Assembly: GCA_002150815.3 (NCBI GenBank)
Contig: NDFF03000001.1
Location: forward strand, 682,001-746,000
Length of the DNA: 64,000 nucleotides
Direction: 5' to 3'
Origin: Grammothele lineata
Taxonomy: Eukaryota; Basidiomycota; Agaricomycetes; Polyporales; Polyporaceae
A model generated the notes under the pieces. That model saw nothing but the letters and a program-made list of their open reading frames with translations. It was not told the origin of the DNA and ran no database searches. Shown one piece after another: positions 1-14,740 of the stretch. Every line of letters begins with the position of its first letter. Position 1 is the first letter of the stretch. The position numbers and the translations under genes are program-made.

Positions 1-1515
1 TCGTTTCGCCAGTCGAGCACGCTAGAAGTGAAGGCAAATGATGGGGGGGTCGCCCAGATTCCTGGCCCATACCACCTGCTATGATGATGCTCGCGGAAAA
101 GAAAGACGGATGTCTTGGGGGTTGCTGAGTAATTTGACAGATGGCGATGGGGGTATGATCTGGAGGGTTATTGCGATTGTAGTATAGGGTCTGGGATCTG
201 GGAGTTGAGTCCATTGAATCAATCGAAGGATCCGCGTCGGAGGCTGTTCACCGTTTTGATGAGAAGACGAGCGTACAACCTCCGCGAAACCTGCAGAGCT
301 CGAGCTGCGCGGGATACGCATGTTTAGCTGCCGCCTGTCGAATTCGTTGGATGGCTGCTCGGGGAGTGGGTGGCTTGGTCCGGAGCTTGGTTCGGAGATG
401 ACTTCCGTCGGCTACACAGAAGTGGATCCGGTACTCCTATAGTGAAGAGAGAACGTGCGCTCGAAAGGTCCGGGACGACAACCGTACACACGAGAGAGCA
501 AGAACCCGGCCAGGCTGGGGGAGCATGGTTCTGAAACGCATGCGAGAAGGTTCTGTGTAGCATGTGCAGAACGAGCACTGGCGTCGAGCCCTGTGGGCCG
601 GGAAAAGAATGGGGCGGATGGAGTAGGGGAGATTGGGGGACGATTCCGATCAGCAGCGGAGGGAGGTTGCGTAAGAGGAGACGAGAAAGGGCAAGGCGGG
701 TGGTCAGAAGATAGAGCTTGGATGGAGCGTAACGATCACAATTAGGTCGAAAGGGGCGACGAAAAGAGGCTGTTTGGACGAGATATTGGAAAATGCGGGG
801 AGAGGGCGAGGACAATGGCTGTGCAATGCAGGACGAGGAGGAGACGCGGGCCGATGATAGAACTAGAATACAGTTTGGCATGCGAAGCTGATGAAGGTGA
901 TTCACGGGAGTTGGCCCTCTCCCTGCGAGCAGCAGGGGGCGTGACCGCTCTCAGTCGGCGAGCGAAGCATCAGACATCTCAGCGGCGCACTCCGACCCGC
1001 TTCGACCCTCTCGCCCGCTGTCACGCCCAGAGGTTCGAGGACGAGGACGCGGCTGGGCGTGGCGTGACTCGCCTGGCGTTTGGGCGGTGCCGAGGACGGG
1101 TTTCCACTGCTCTCGGGGCCATTGTTACGACGGGTCTTGCGTCACAAACGAGCTGCTATGACTCTGCAGAGCTCGCATTGTGCGAGGAGGAGAGGATGTC
1201 TGGGGAGTGGATATGGTGAGATTAAACGCGATGGAATCACTCGAGCAGTGTGGGCGGAAGAGGCGGTTGAGAGGATGGCGCGTTGTTGGGGTGGCCGGAT
1301 TAGGGAGGCGGCCTGTGGCCCCCCGAATCGGGAACGGCAGGCCTCGGCAGGGGCGGCACAGCTTGTGGGAGTGGGAAGGCGCGTACGTGTGCGACCTCCG
1401 CAGCATCCCCTCTCTTTTCACCTCCACCACCTTGCATCCCTCCACTTCCTCACCTCCCTCCGCCCGCATTCATATACTCCCTCCGCAGCTATAAACATCC
1501 CCCCGTCCCTCCGCC
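1..1515 (+). promoter_or_regulatory. Long 5' flank of the C2H2 regulator gene
   Basis: No gene is recognisable here. Several frames stay open by chance, but their translations are Ser/Pro/Arg-rich low-complexity sequence without a domain. A pyrimidine-rich tract runs over about 1390-1515, and a TATA-like ctataaa lies near 1489, just ahead of the start codon at 1516. A promoter or 5' leader well over 1 kb is common for fungal transcription-factor genes, so I read this block as regulatory. That role is inferred. Confidence 0.4.
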
Positions 1516-2737
1516 ATGGACGACCCATCTTTCGCCCAGTTCTACCCCCAGACCGCCTCCTTCGAGCCCCAGGCCTATCACAACAAGCTTGACAACGGCC
1601 CCACCACCATCGCCCTCGACGGCAACGAGAACCACAAGCAGTCGTTCGACTTCTTCTCCTACTCTCAGGCCGGCATAGACGTCGTAGCGCCTCACCCGGA
1701 CCAGTTCGAACTCGAACTCGACAACTCCCTTGCCGCCTTCGACGCCGAGTTAAGCCTTCTCCCTATCGACAACCCCGACTTCAGCTTCTACCGCTCGGCC
1801 ACCCCCATCGGCCCGCCCTCGTCCTTCACCGTCTCGTCTGAGTCGGTGTCGGGTTATGATTCTGTCTACAACGACAGTATCTCCAGCCGTTCTGAAAGCT
1901 ACTACAACTTCAACGCCAACGCCCAGTCTCCCACGCCCAACTACTCTTCCAGCGTCTACTCCCTCACCCAAGAGCAGCTCGACATGGAATTCCAGCGCAT
2001 GGCCATGCCCACCGAGGACCCAAGCTCCTTCGGTGCTCTCCCTTCGTCGCCGTCTATCCGCTCGTCCCCGGGTAGCGTACCCAACATCTCTCAGTACTCG
2101 CCCGCGTTTTCTTCCCCGCGCGGCTCCTTCTCCGACTACGAGCCTGCAGGGCCCCAGCAGGTCCGTCTCAGCAGCTCAGCCGCTTCGGACTACTATCCCT
2201 CGGCCCAAGTGCAAATCAACAAGTACAATGGAGCCCGCATGGTACCCCAAGCACGTTCGACCGCTAGCGTCTCCCCCCAGCTCAGCGCCATGTCCCACCC
2301 ATCCGCGGTCTCGCACCCGTCGCTCGCGACCGCTCGGAAGCTGGACAGCATCCATGATGACCCTAAGCGGAAGTATCAGTGCCCGACGTGCCCGCGAGGT
2401 AAAATTGTTTTTCCGGTCGTTCTTATACCCCTATTCTGACGTTTCCATAGCATTCGCCCGCGCTTATAACCTCAAGACGCACATTCAGACGCATGACCCG
2501 AACCGTCTTAAGCCCTTCGTCTGTCATCACAAGTCGTGTGGCCGTTCGTTCAGCCGCAAGCATGATCTCACTCGCCATATGGTGTCTATTCACCGTGCCG
2601 AGTCCGTGCAAGCTCTGGCGGCGGGTCACCCCATCGGCGTCGAGGGCGGTCGCCGCGCTTGGTGCGACCAGTGCGGTCGTAGTTGGCTCGACAAGGGCGG
2701 CAAGGAGAAGGGCTGTGACTGCAACGACGTCAAATAG
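1516..2737 (+). CDS. C2H2 zinc-finger transcription factor (Crz1/Prz1-like)
   Basis: Two coding exons are separated by a GT-AG intron at 2399-2450, which splits the first zinc finger. The first about 290 residues are Ser/Pro/Tyr/Gln-rich, as in a fungal activation region. Joined, the C-terminus has finger 1 (CPTC, then HIQTH) and finger 2 (CHHKSC, then HMVSIH). A further Cys cluster (WCDQCGRSW, CDC) ends the protein. Two adjacent C2H2 fingers at the C-terminus behind a disordered activator region resemble calcineurin-responsive Crz1-type factors. That assignment rests on architecture and is uncertain; the nuclear DNA-binding role is secure. No calcineurin docking motif was confirmed by eye. 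Confidence 0.85.
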
Positions 2738-5700
2738 ATGACCGAGGCGGTATCCCCATGCGTTTGCATCCCTGGTTTGCGTACGTTACTGTTCACCAAT
2801 CGTAGTCTTTTCCCACTTATATTTACTCCATTCCTCAGCGATGGCAACACTCACGTCCGTCTAGCGGTCGAGAGATTCCGTAATGGTCGCATGCGTTCTG
2901 ACCGTGGTGCGCTCTCACCGTGACGACGATGATGTTCGATGTTTTGTGTATTCGTCGACGGGCTTGTCCCATTCCGTTGTCCAGTTGATACATGCACATC
3001 TTCGCACATCCCCCTCCTTCCGCTATCGAGCTTCGTGGTCGTGTTCCTGACTCACTATATGCATTCCCTCTCTGGTCGTGCTTTCTGTCTCCGTATCAGT
3101 ACAGTCGTCTATCGTCAGAAGATTGCTCGCTCGTTCGTAATCCTATATATGCCGTCGTTGAATATTGAATACTGTCGTTAAATACAGTGCCGGATTGTCT
3201 TTTTTACAGCCTGACACCCTATGCCATGTTTGTCTTGTTGCCATTGTGCGAACAATACCGTCGGCCGAAGTGATTGTGGTCGTTCGATTTCCGAGCGACA
3301 TGGCGCTGTGCGTGGGAGTACGACAATGGCGCAGACTGAGTGGCGTCATGCGCTCCGCTCCTGAGACGGAGTCTATTCGAGCGCTGTCGGATCTTTCAGG
3401 ATCTCGCTCGTTCGTGCAAAACTGAGGAGTTGTAGGTCCATGTTGACGTCGACCCAAAGGGATCCGCAGCCAGGACACCGCGGCGCAGCCAGAATTGATG
3501 CGCAGCCTCTGCATACGAGCCGCTATGAACCTCGGGAGGAGGAACGCAAGTGAGTCTCGAGTCTGCGCAAAATGAATTGTGAGATCAACGCGCGCATCCT
3601 GCCGATTCCGCTGACCTGATTGCGTACGATCTGTAGGCGCACGCGTGTCAACGTCCATTAGGCCCACCCCGCGGGAGCTGTCCTCGTATAAGCAACAATC
3701 ACCCTCCTGTCTCCGTCAGCTCCAGGACCCGGATACAATTCAAAGAGCCTCTCGGACGGGCGCGGGCCGGATGATAGCAGCCGCACCCCGCCGCGCTCGG
3801 AGAGGCCTCCGAAGTTGCGGTGAGTACCTTGATCTTAGTATGCACATCACAAAGAGGCTCGATCGCGAGCGCTATGCTCATGCAGTGGCGGTTGACAGTC
3901 CAATACGTGGAAGGTGGCCTCCTGCCACGCCGGCGCGTTTGACCGCAGTCGACCCCGGGACCTGTCAAGCAGGAGTGACTCGAACCTACTAGCGATGCTC
4001 ACGCGCACGCAAGATAGTCCGACGGCTCCGGGGAAGGAAGGAAGGAAGAGGCTCGAGGCACGCTACCGAGCCCTGCGCAGAGCCACGCGAGGCCCCCTTC
4101 ATTGTCGATGATCATGCCGCGCCCTGCGGAGCACGTTGACTGCTGCCCGTGCCGGAGGTGCGAAGCCCTGCGGCGGGGCTATCGGTGGAGGGGCCGCGGC
4201 TGCGCTCGCGCTCGACGTCTGTGTGCGCGGACGGGGAGCACATGGTCGAGGAGGCGCGTGGTGCTGCGCGGCCTGCGCGCGCGCGTCCGAGAGACATGAT
4301 CATGTCTAACCACTCCCCACAGACCTTGTTTGGGTCAAGAAATGTAACTCGACGGCTGCTGCGTGCGTACGACTCAGACATTCCAGCGCAAGCATCCGCT
4401 GCGTGTCGAACGTTGGGGCTGCCGCCACATTGGTACAGTGAGCGGGTATGTAGCAGTGCGTGAGTGCATTGCAGCGTTTGTAACCTATAATCATCGATAC
4501 ATCCTTTAAGGCACAAGTGTCGGATGGCGAGTAGAGTCCTGGTGGTCGAGTATTTCTGGTAGAGTGCGGTGGCATCATATCTCCCTGCGCAGATGGTACT
4601 ATAACGCCCTATCCCATCGGAGAAAACGCATGCTCTGTCCTACCCCGCCTACGCTCGTCCAGATACTACTCGCCGAGGATAATGCGCATTCGACACTATT
4701 ACTGGGACGGCGCTGCCTGCGTCACCGTGCACGCCTCCGAGCTGTGCAAGATGTACCACTACACCAAGCGATCGCCGCGGCGGTGACTGTAAGGACCTGT
4801 GCGATGATCTCAGGTGGTAGACAAGGTGAGGTGGATACTGCCAGGAGAAGGCAAGATTCGCGGTGCTATTTGCGAGTACACGCCGGGCAAAGCAAGCCGA
4901 GGGACTACGCCATCGGCCGTGCCTCGAGGCCAGGTCTATGTGTCAGCAAGGCTGTGCGGCCTGTTGAGATCGCACCGCTGTAGAGACGTTCTATGAGGTT
5001 ATCTGAGTGGCGTTCTCACAAGAATTGGCAGTCAGACGGACAGGTGAGGCCGTCGATTCGCGGCGAGGCCGGGGACAAGAATATCCCAGAGATCGCAAAC
5101 CACCTGTCCGTTGATTCGATTGAAAAGCGAAGCTCCTGTTCCTTGAAGTCGCTATTCTTGTTAGCTTTGCGAACAAGTGGAATCAACGTTGAGAACGCAG
5201 ATCAATGAAGAAACTTCTCGAGGGATCGACGTATATCAAACCACAGCACTTCCTTTAATCACACACCCTTGGATAGTTTCTGTCGGAGTCTGGTAGCTGA
5301 AAGAAACGTTGGATGAATGGCAGAAGTAGTCTCACGGAGTGCGAACGACGTTACGACCGGAATGACTACTAAGTCGATCCGGGGTAGCCGCCGTGAGGAC
5401 GTAAGTCGCCTTGTAACGCATATAACCCCAGTTCCTCGCCTTATCCGGCCGCGGTTTTATTCGCGTCATTCATGGGCCGACAGTTTACTCTGGGTCCGAG
5501 GATCGTCATCGTCGACGCAGACATGTCGTGGACGTAGGAGCGGAAAGAGGCCTATCGTGAGCGGCGCGTTCATCCGCCTTCCATATACGGCAACGAAGGG
5601 CGTCAGAGTGACTGCACAGTGACGTCGTTGCCGTGTTCTCTCTGCAGACCATCGAGTCGGAGTCTCTTTTTCACAAGCCCTTGCTCCGTTTTATATGGCG

Positions 5701-5750
5701 CATACACGCAAAAGTACAGGGCGAGCTCTTCTGCTGCCTCTCTCATCACC
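2738..5750. other. About 3 kb without a recognisable gene; ends in the catalase promoter
   Basis: No frame gives a known domain. A minus frame at 3143-3667 is open for 174 codons but looks like chance sequence. One short plus-strand stretch (about 4601-4783) has third-position C/G bias like the real exons nearby. It follows an acceptor-like ctgcgcag and precedes a donor-like gtgact, so a small spliced gene cannot be excluded. The last 100 bases hold a TATA-like ttatatgg at 5691, about 60 bases ahead of the catalase start. No terminal repeats or transposase remnants are visible. Confidence 0.4.
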
Positions 5751-8565
5751 ATGTCTTCCACCATCGGTGCCGTAAAGCAGGCGTTCACATCCGCCACGGG
5801 CAACACCGCCAAAGTCACCGACCTCCAGAAGGCGACAATAGATCCGGGGCAGAAGCCTACCAAGGGCCTCACTACCGACCACGGCGTCTTTGTCTCCGAC
5901 ACTGACAACTGGTGAGTATTCCGTGATGCGGCGGGTCCCCATAGCTTCCGTCTCACGCCGCCCGTCCGATTTCCAGGCTTCGTGTACAGGATGGTTCGCG
6001 CCCAGGCGCAAGTTTGCTTGAAGACCAGGTACGTCGCCTCCGGCTCATCATCCTCCAACGGAACCTCCTTTGATACGTCATATGCCGTAGATTGGGCGCG
6101 AGAAGATCATGCGTTTTGACCACGAGCGCATTCCAGAGGTGCGTAATCTCCGTTTCTGCTCGGAGCCATCAGTATTAGGTTGTGACTTCCTTCCCTTCTC
6201 AGCGCGTGGTCCACGCTCGTGGGGCCGGGGCGCACGGATATTTCAAGGTTAGTTCATGGGAGAAATATCTCACGTCAACATTTCCTGACATATTTGACCC
6301 GTCGTTGCGAACAGGTTTATGACGACCGAGCGTCGAAGTATACCTATGCGCCCGTTTTGACGGATCCGTCGCGAGTGACTCCGACGTTCGTGCGATTTAG
6401 CACCGTCCAAGGTCCTCGTGGAAGTGCCGTAAGTATTCTACGCTCACGCACGGAGCATGATTATCAACACGTATACGTTTTTAGGACACCGTTCGCGATG
6501 TTCGAGGTTTCGCCGTCAAATTCTATACTCAGGAGGGGAATTGGGACATCGTCGGCAACAACATCCCTGTGTTCTTTATTCAGGACGCTATCAAGTTTCC
6601 GGATATCATCCATGCCGTCAAGCCTGAACCTCAGAATGAGGTGCCTACTGGTCAGAGCGCCCACAACAACTTCTGGGACTTCGTTGGCCTTCAGCCAGAA
6701 TGTGAGTTCGGATGCATAGCACTTGGCGAACGTGGTGGATGTTCACGCTTTTGTAGCCGCGCACATGATCATGTGGGTGATGTCAGACCGTGCAATCCCG
6801 CGCTCGTACCGCATGATGCAAGGTTTCGGGGTGAATACCTGTGGGTGAAACCCCTATCTCCACGATATTGTGCGACTGAATGTGCTCTCCCTTAGACACT
6901 CTGATGAACGCTCAAGGGGAGCGTTTCTTTGTCAAGTTCCATTGGATTCCGGAACTTGGTGTCCATAGCCTTGTATGGGACGAAGCCCTGAAAATTGCCG
7001 GTCAAGATCCTGGTGAGTATGAATTCACTCATTACGAGTCGGCGTGCGACTTAACCCCACTAGACTTCCATCGCAAGGATCTCGAAGAGGCGATCCAGAG
7101 CGGGGCTTTTGCTAAGTGGCAACTCGGCATCCAGGTACTCCCAGAAGCCCGCGAGCACGACTTCGACTTCGACATCCTGGATGCGACTAAGGTCTGGCCA
7201 GAGGAGTTGGTTCCAGTCGAGATCATCGGCGAACTGGTTCTCAACCGCACGGTTGATGAATACTTCCCCGAGACCGAGCAGGTTGCGTTCTGTACAGCCC
7301 ATGTCGTTCCCGGTATCGGCTTCAGTGATGACCCCCTCCTCCAAGGCCGTAACTTCTCGTACTTCGATACCCAGATTTCTCGCTTAGGCGTCAACTGGCA
7401 GGAGCTGCCCATTAATCGTCCAGTGTGCCCCGTCATGAATCACCATCGGGATGGTCGTATGCAGCACAAGATTACAAAGGGCCTGAATTACTGGCCTAAT
7501 CGGCAATCCATTGCTGGCCCGGTGCCTCCGAAGGAGGGAGGATACACTGAGTGAGTCACCTGTATCTGATGGCGAATTTCCCTAACACGTTATCTAGGTA
7601 CCCGCAGAAAGTTCAAGGTATCAAGCAACGCCTTCGCAGTGCCAAATTCCAGGAACACTACAACCAGGCACAGCTCTTCTACAACTCTTTAACCCCGCAT
7701 GAACAAGCGCATCTTGTTGCGGCGTTGTCGTTCGAGCTTAGTCACTGCGACGACCCCCAGGTGTATGAAACGTACTCAAAGCTGCTGAACAACATCGACT
7801 TCAAACTCGCCAAGCAGGTCGCAATCAACGTCGGCGGAGTGGTCCCCGAGCAGCCTGCACGCGAGAATAGGAAGCAGACGTCTTCAAGGCTCTCCCAGGT
7901 CAACTTTGCGCCGCAGGAACCGACCATCAAGTCGCGCCGTATCGCGATTCTCGTGGCGGATGGCTTCAACCTCGGCCAGGTGGAGGCATTGCGCGCCGCA
8001 CTCAAGGCGGGAATGGCGACTACGTGGATCATCGGCCCGCGCCGCGGGACAGTGTATCCTGCCGGTGAAGAAGTCGGGAAGGGTAAGGGGTACAGTGCGG
8101 ACCATCACTACGAAGGCCAACGGAGCACTATGTTCGACGCCATCCTGATTCCGGGCGGTGTGAAACACGCGCAGGCGCTCTCTAGTAATGGTCGGACCAT
8201 CCACTGGGTGCGGGAGGCGTTTGGCCACTGCAAGGCGATCGGCGCGCTCGGCGAAGGTGAGCGGACCGCTTCAGGCTCACTGTTCAAATTTGCTCATTTC
8301 TATCCCCAACCCAGCCGTCGCGTTCCTCCGTGACGCGGTTCAGCTTCCGAGAGTGCAGCTTGCTCAAGACCTCCAGAGCGACGCCGTCACGAACTCGTAC
8401 GGTGTCGTCACCGCGGGGAAGTACGACGTTGGCTCGGCCAGCGCGGATATCCTCGATATCCAGCGCGGTGAGAAGGGGTTCATCTCGAACTTCGCGTACG
8501 AGGTTAGCCAGCACCGGTGCTACCAGCGCGAGACGGATGGGCTTGCTTCGCAAGTCGCCTATTAA
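5751..8565 (+). CDS. Large-subunit catalase with C-terminal PfpI/DJ-1-like domain
   Basis: The product converts hydrogen peroxide to water and oxygen with haem. Introns can be placed at 5912-5976, 6029-6090, 6139-6201/2, 6248-6314, 6429-6484, 6702-6756, 6841-6895, 7013-7063, 7551-7597 and 8258-8314. Joined, the exons give the catalytic His block ([17 protein letters not shown]), the RFSTVQG segment, the active-site Asn in GNNIPVFF, and the haem-ligand Tyr in RNFSYFDTQ. After about residue 500 comes a flavodoxin-fold tail ([19 protein letters not shown]), which defines the large-subunit catalases. These are stable homotetramers in fungi. No peroxisomal targeting tripeptide is present (it ends VAY) and no obvious signal peptide is seen, so a cytosolic place is likely. 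Confidence 0.96.
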
Positions 8566-8859
8566 GTGTCGGTAATTTCCGGAGTCGTCCCTATCAAGGA
8601 AGCAAGGAAGCATTTGCGCGTAGGTAGTAGTCTGTACGAGTACGCAGTATGGTTGTACGAGTAGTGTTGTATGAATATGACGCGAGAGAGTGCCTAACGA
8701 AGAGTCTCCTATGATCAAGAAGCCGTTTACGATCGCACGGTTTGGTATTCATAATGTAACCCAAGCCTATTCTCATGATTGCAACGCCCGTTGTGTTGGT
8801 TGTCTCAAATACCTTACCGTTGAATGAACGAGAACACAAATTGGCAGAAAAATGAAACT
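8566..8859. other. Spacer between catalase and tRNA-Lys
   Basis: Catalase 3' flank. I see no open frame or RNA gene in it. A run of five A on the plus strand at about 8848-8852 is the minus-strand T-run where RNA polymerase III would end the neighbouring tRNA. Confidence 0.5.
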
Positions 8860-8942
8860 AGCCCACCGCGAGGGTCGAACTCGCAGCCTTCAGATCACCC
8901 GCCTTAAGAGTCTGACGCTCTATCCGATTGAGCTAGGCGGGC
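8860..8942 (-). tRNA. tRNA-Lys (anticodon CUU) with 9-nt intron
   Basis: The minus strand folds as a full cloverleaf. The acceptor pairs GCCCGCC with GGTGGGC, the anticodon stem TCAGA with TCTGA, and the T stem GCGAG with CTCGC around TTCGACC; the discriminator base is T. The anticodon CTT sits in a loop of 16 rather than 7 bases. A 9-nt intron at 8896-8904, one base 3' of the anticodon, accounts for the excess and is at the canonical eukaryotic position. The sequence is identical to the copy at 27805-27887. A short T-run follows on the minus strand (about 8848-8852). Confidence 0.96.
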
Positions 8943-9075
8943 AATACAAGCTAAATTCACGTGACCGTATATTGAGAGTTGAAGTCCCGTCACAGCCCGT
9001 CACCCACTTTTGCCCTCCCCTTCGCCTGCTTTAACTTGGCAAGCGGGTGACTGTCCAAGCCAACAAAGTCGTGGA

Positions 9076-9532
9076 ATGTCGTCAAATAAGCAGCTAAACC
9101 CCGAAGTTGTGAAGCAGGAGGAAGCATATTTGCGGAAGGTGCATCCTACTCCCGAGGACGTCCCAGGGTGCATGAAACTTTTCGATGACTTTCTGCTTTG
9201 CAACGGTTAGTGCGGTTCAGCAGACACTCTTGACGTCGATGAATAGGCTCACGAAAATCGCGCTTTTTTATACGGCAGTGATGGGTTCCCAACTCCGCTC
9301 GTTGTACCGGTACGGCGAGATGGCGACGTGCTCGCCGAAGCTCGAGGAATTTAAGTTCTGCATGAGTCTCAAGGGCATGCATCCCGAGGAAAAGCGTGAC
9401 GTGTGGATTCGTCGCCGCGCTGAGTGGTGGGCGCGGCGTCGCTCGGGCACAAGTAGCGAAGACGTATGGGACGTTCGGACGTGGGTGTCTCGCTATTCGC
9501 GGGGGGGCCCAATAACTGACGAAGACGCATAG
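9076..9532 (+). CDS. Emi1-like twin-CX9C mitochondrial protein (DUF3128 family)
   Basis: Two exons are joined across a GT-AG intron at 9206-9278, giving a protein of about 127 residues. It has two CX9C motifs, CMKLFDDFLLC before the intron and CSPKLEEFKFC after it. That is the signature of small proteins imported into the mitochondrial intermembrane space and oxidised by Mia40. The following WIRRRAEWWARRR and the overall layout match the DUF3128/early meiotic induction protein 1 family. The yeast member is needed for early meiotic gene induction and for mitochondrial function; the biochemical role is unknown. The start is the first ATG of the open frame, about 115 bases past a CACGTG at 8958-8963. 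Confidence 0.85.
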
Positions 9533-9830
9533 GGAACCTTTAGAGAACTTCCCTCCGCGTAGACTGGATCCTCAGGTCCAGACACTGCGTACTATCGAAT
9601 AAGAGGGTTGACGGGGGAATCGTGGTATCCACATAGAACCTTGGCCGCAGTCATTACCACCGGATAGCCTTGTTGCGTATATGGCATAATCGAGATCTCC
9701 TACGTCCCAGGATAAAGATACGATAGTACATTCCGCATGGTGCTAATACAGCCACACGACATTCTACAGTGCGACAAGAAAGCGAACGAAAACGATATCA
9801 TACAAGAGATTGGACGCCAGTCTTGGGTAT

Positions 9831-12643
<2,813 letters not shown>

Positions 12644-12864
12644 GGTGGCAGGACGGAGGAAGACGCGTGGTGGAACTGGGAGAATGTCAGTAGCAGCGGC
12701 GAGCGCGACGCGACGCGGCACAAATGAAGTTAAGGGCAGGCCCGTTCGCGTTGGCGGCAAGGGCCGTCTGCACGTGTCGTCATCCATCCTCATAGCTGAG
12801 CGCCTGTGGCATCTCTTGGTCCTTGCACCCCGTGTGCATATATCTCCTCCCTACAAAGCTCACA
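12644..12864. promoter_or_regulatory. Divergent promoter of MCM5 and CSN6, with an MCB-like box
   Basis: Only 221 bases separate the two start codons. An exact MluI cell-cycle box, acgcgt, lies at 12663-12668, about 20 bases from the MCM5 start. Two related acgcg repeats follow at about 12708-12717. In fungi this box binds the MBF complex and drives G1/S expression of replication genes including MCMs. The sequence match is direct; its use here is inferred. Confidence 0.5.
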
Positions 12865-14237
12865 ATGTCTGCGATGGAGACTGATGACCTTCCGGTAGTC
12901 CTGCCGTCGAGCACAACCTCTGGTCTTTCCTTGGCTCTGTGCGTGCCTCTAGCGGCTTTTGCGCGAGTCAAACACTGACGCGTAATCTCCAGCCACCCAC
13001 TACCAATCCTCAACATTTCAGAACATTTGACTCGTCTTCGGTTACAAACGAAGACTAGCGTACCGACCGGTCTGTCTCGTAAAGACGATTCAAGCGCCGC
13101 CTGATTACTGATCCGATAGCTGTAGTTCTAGGAGCGCTGCTCGGGACTCAGAACGGCCGAGAAGTGGAGATCGTAAACAGTTTCGAGCTCGCAATTGACA
13201 GGGATGGAGTGACAGTGGACCAAGGGTTCTTGGTGACACGGAAGGAGCAATGTTTGTAACATCCACGAGATGTTTTCTCTCCAAGGCAAACCCTTACACG
13301 TTGTCATATAGACAAGCAAGTATTCCCTTCTCTCGAGTTCATTGGATGGTACACTGTGGCGGAACGCCCCACGCCGCGCCATATCGCCCTTCATGAACAG
13401 GTGTGTATATGAATGCTGTCCCAGAAACGTAGGCCCTTATATCCTTCCAGTTTACCGCCTACAGTTCTACACCACTTCTCCTGGTCATGCAACCTTCGAC
13501 GCTCTACGCCGCAGCGTCAGACGTCTCTGGACAGTCATTGCCTCTCAAAGCGTATGAGCCAACCATTGAGATCCGTGACCGCAAATCTCGCTCGGTGTTT
13601 ATTGAAGCTCCCTACTCAGTAGAGACGGGTGAGGCTGAGCGTATTGCGGTCGACTGGACTGCAAAAGGCGGATCGGGTGGCACAAGCCGTGAGTTATGGT
13701 CGGCATGCGGTTCACGACAGTCAAGCTCATATGCCCTCAGTGGAGTCCCACCTACAAACACAGCGTGCTGCTGTTAAGATGCTACATGATCGGATAATGC
13801 TCCTGGTAAAGTATGTTACGGATGTCATTGCAGGTTAGTTGGAGCGTATGCAGTTTGTTGACCCTCCCTCTGACCGGAAGTATCTGCCCATTAGGATCTG
13901 CGACGAAGGACCATGCGACTCTACGTGCGCTCTCCGCATTAATAGCATCCCTTCCGGCAAGCGACAACAACGAGTTCCGAGAGGAATTCGATACCGAATA
14001 CGAGGACGTCCAGTTGACGGCTTACCTCGCCTCTCTCACTAAATCTGCCAACATCTTGAATGAGGTACGAAATGTCCCCGAAGGACTTGTGGCTGTTACT
14101 AACACCTCGTTCAGCTGGTAGACAAGCACGTCGTCTTGACCTCCAGCCGTGAAGAACGTGGGGGCGGTCCCAGACGTCGAGGAATGATGGGTCGGCCATC
14201 AGATTATGACCGTTACCATTATATGCATTCATCCTGA
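12865..14237 (+). CDS. CSN6: COP9 signalosome subunit 6
   Basis: This is a non-catalytic MPN subunit of the COP9 signalosome, which removes Nedd8 from cullin ubiquitin ligases. Introns can be placed at 12939-12992, 13070-13119, 13252-13311, 13401-13450, 13689-13740, 13834-13894 and 14065-14114. Joined, the protein reads through HPLPILNISEHLTR, then GALLGTQNGREVEIVNSFEL, the MPN core around FIGWYTVAERPTPRHI, and a C-terminal helical region with HDRIMLLVKYV. No JAMM zinc motif is visible, as expected for CSN6, in contrast to CSN5. It ends in a short Arg/Gly/Tyr tail. The start was chosen as the first ATG of the frame leading into HPLPILN. Confidence 0.93.
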
Positions 14238-14740
14238 AGAGTTGAAGTGGGGGTAGCAGTTATGGGTCGTCCTGCTTCTCATTCTCATCGTTTCTGTTAG
14301 TCGTCTCGCCCGAGCCAGTAAGGTGCATGCTTACCAGCTGTCGAGAATGTATCATGCCGTGTGTATCAACAGTTGTCATCGCTCCAACTCTGTATGCCTC
14401 ACTTCGAAATACTCCCTCCACACGAAAACGTTGTTCTTGTAAGAAGGAACACGACGCCGGCTATCAAATACAACGGGGATATAAACCGGGTGCGAGTCTG
14501 CCGGACGCGAGCAGATACTCGCTGACAGTGAGGGAAGAACGGGGTGTAGTGAGGGCCGGATACGTGAGCGTGATTTGGCTGTGCGTCGGAGTCGAGGCGT
14601 CGCGTCTGGGTCGCATCGTCAGACTCACACCTCATCTGCCTCGTTCCCAGGACTATATCATATGTGCTTGTGCGATACGTGCCCACATCCCCTAGCTCTG
14701 ACGCTCGTATAGTGCTCGTCCTATCACAGCTACCACAACC
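14238..14740. other. Spacer between CSN6 and the TMEM205-like gene
   Basis: Holds the 3' flank of CSN6 and the promoter of the gene at 14741. A minus frame at 14399-14869 overlaps the start of the next gene and is Arg-rich without a domain, so I do not call it. A TATA-like tatataaac-type sequence is not clear; atataaacc occurs near 14480. Nothing else seen. Confidence 0.4.

Noticed and set aside
324..905. 193-codon minus-strand frame
   Set aside because: Ser/Pro-rich low-complexity translation with no domain, in the promoter side of the zinc-finger gene; no splice or codon-bias support.
3143..3667. 174-codon minus-strand frame
   Set aside because: Composition looks random (Arg/Thr/Ser mixture), no domain, no codon bias matching real exons.
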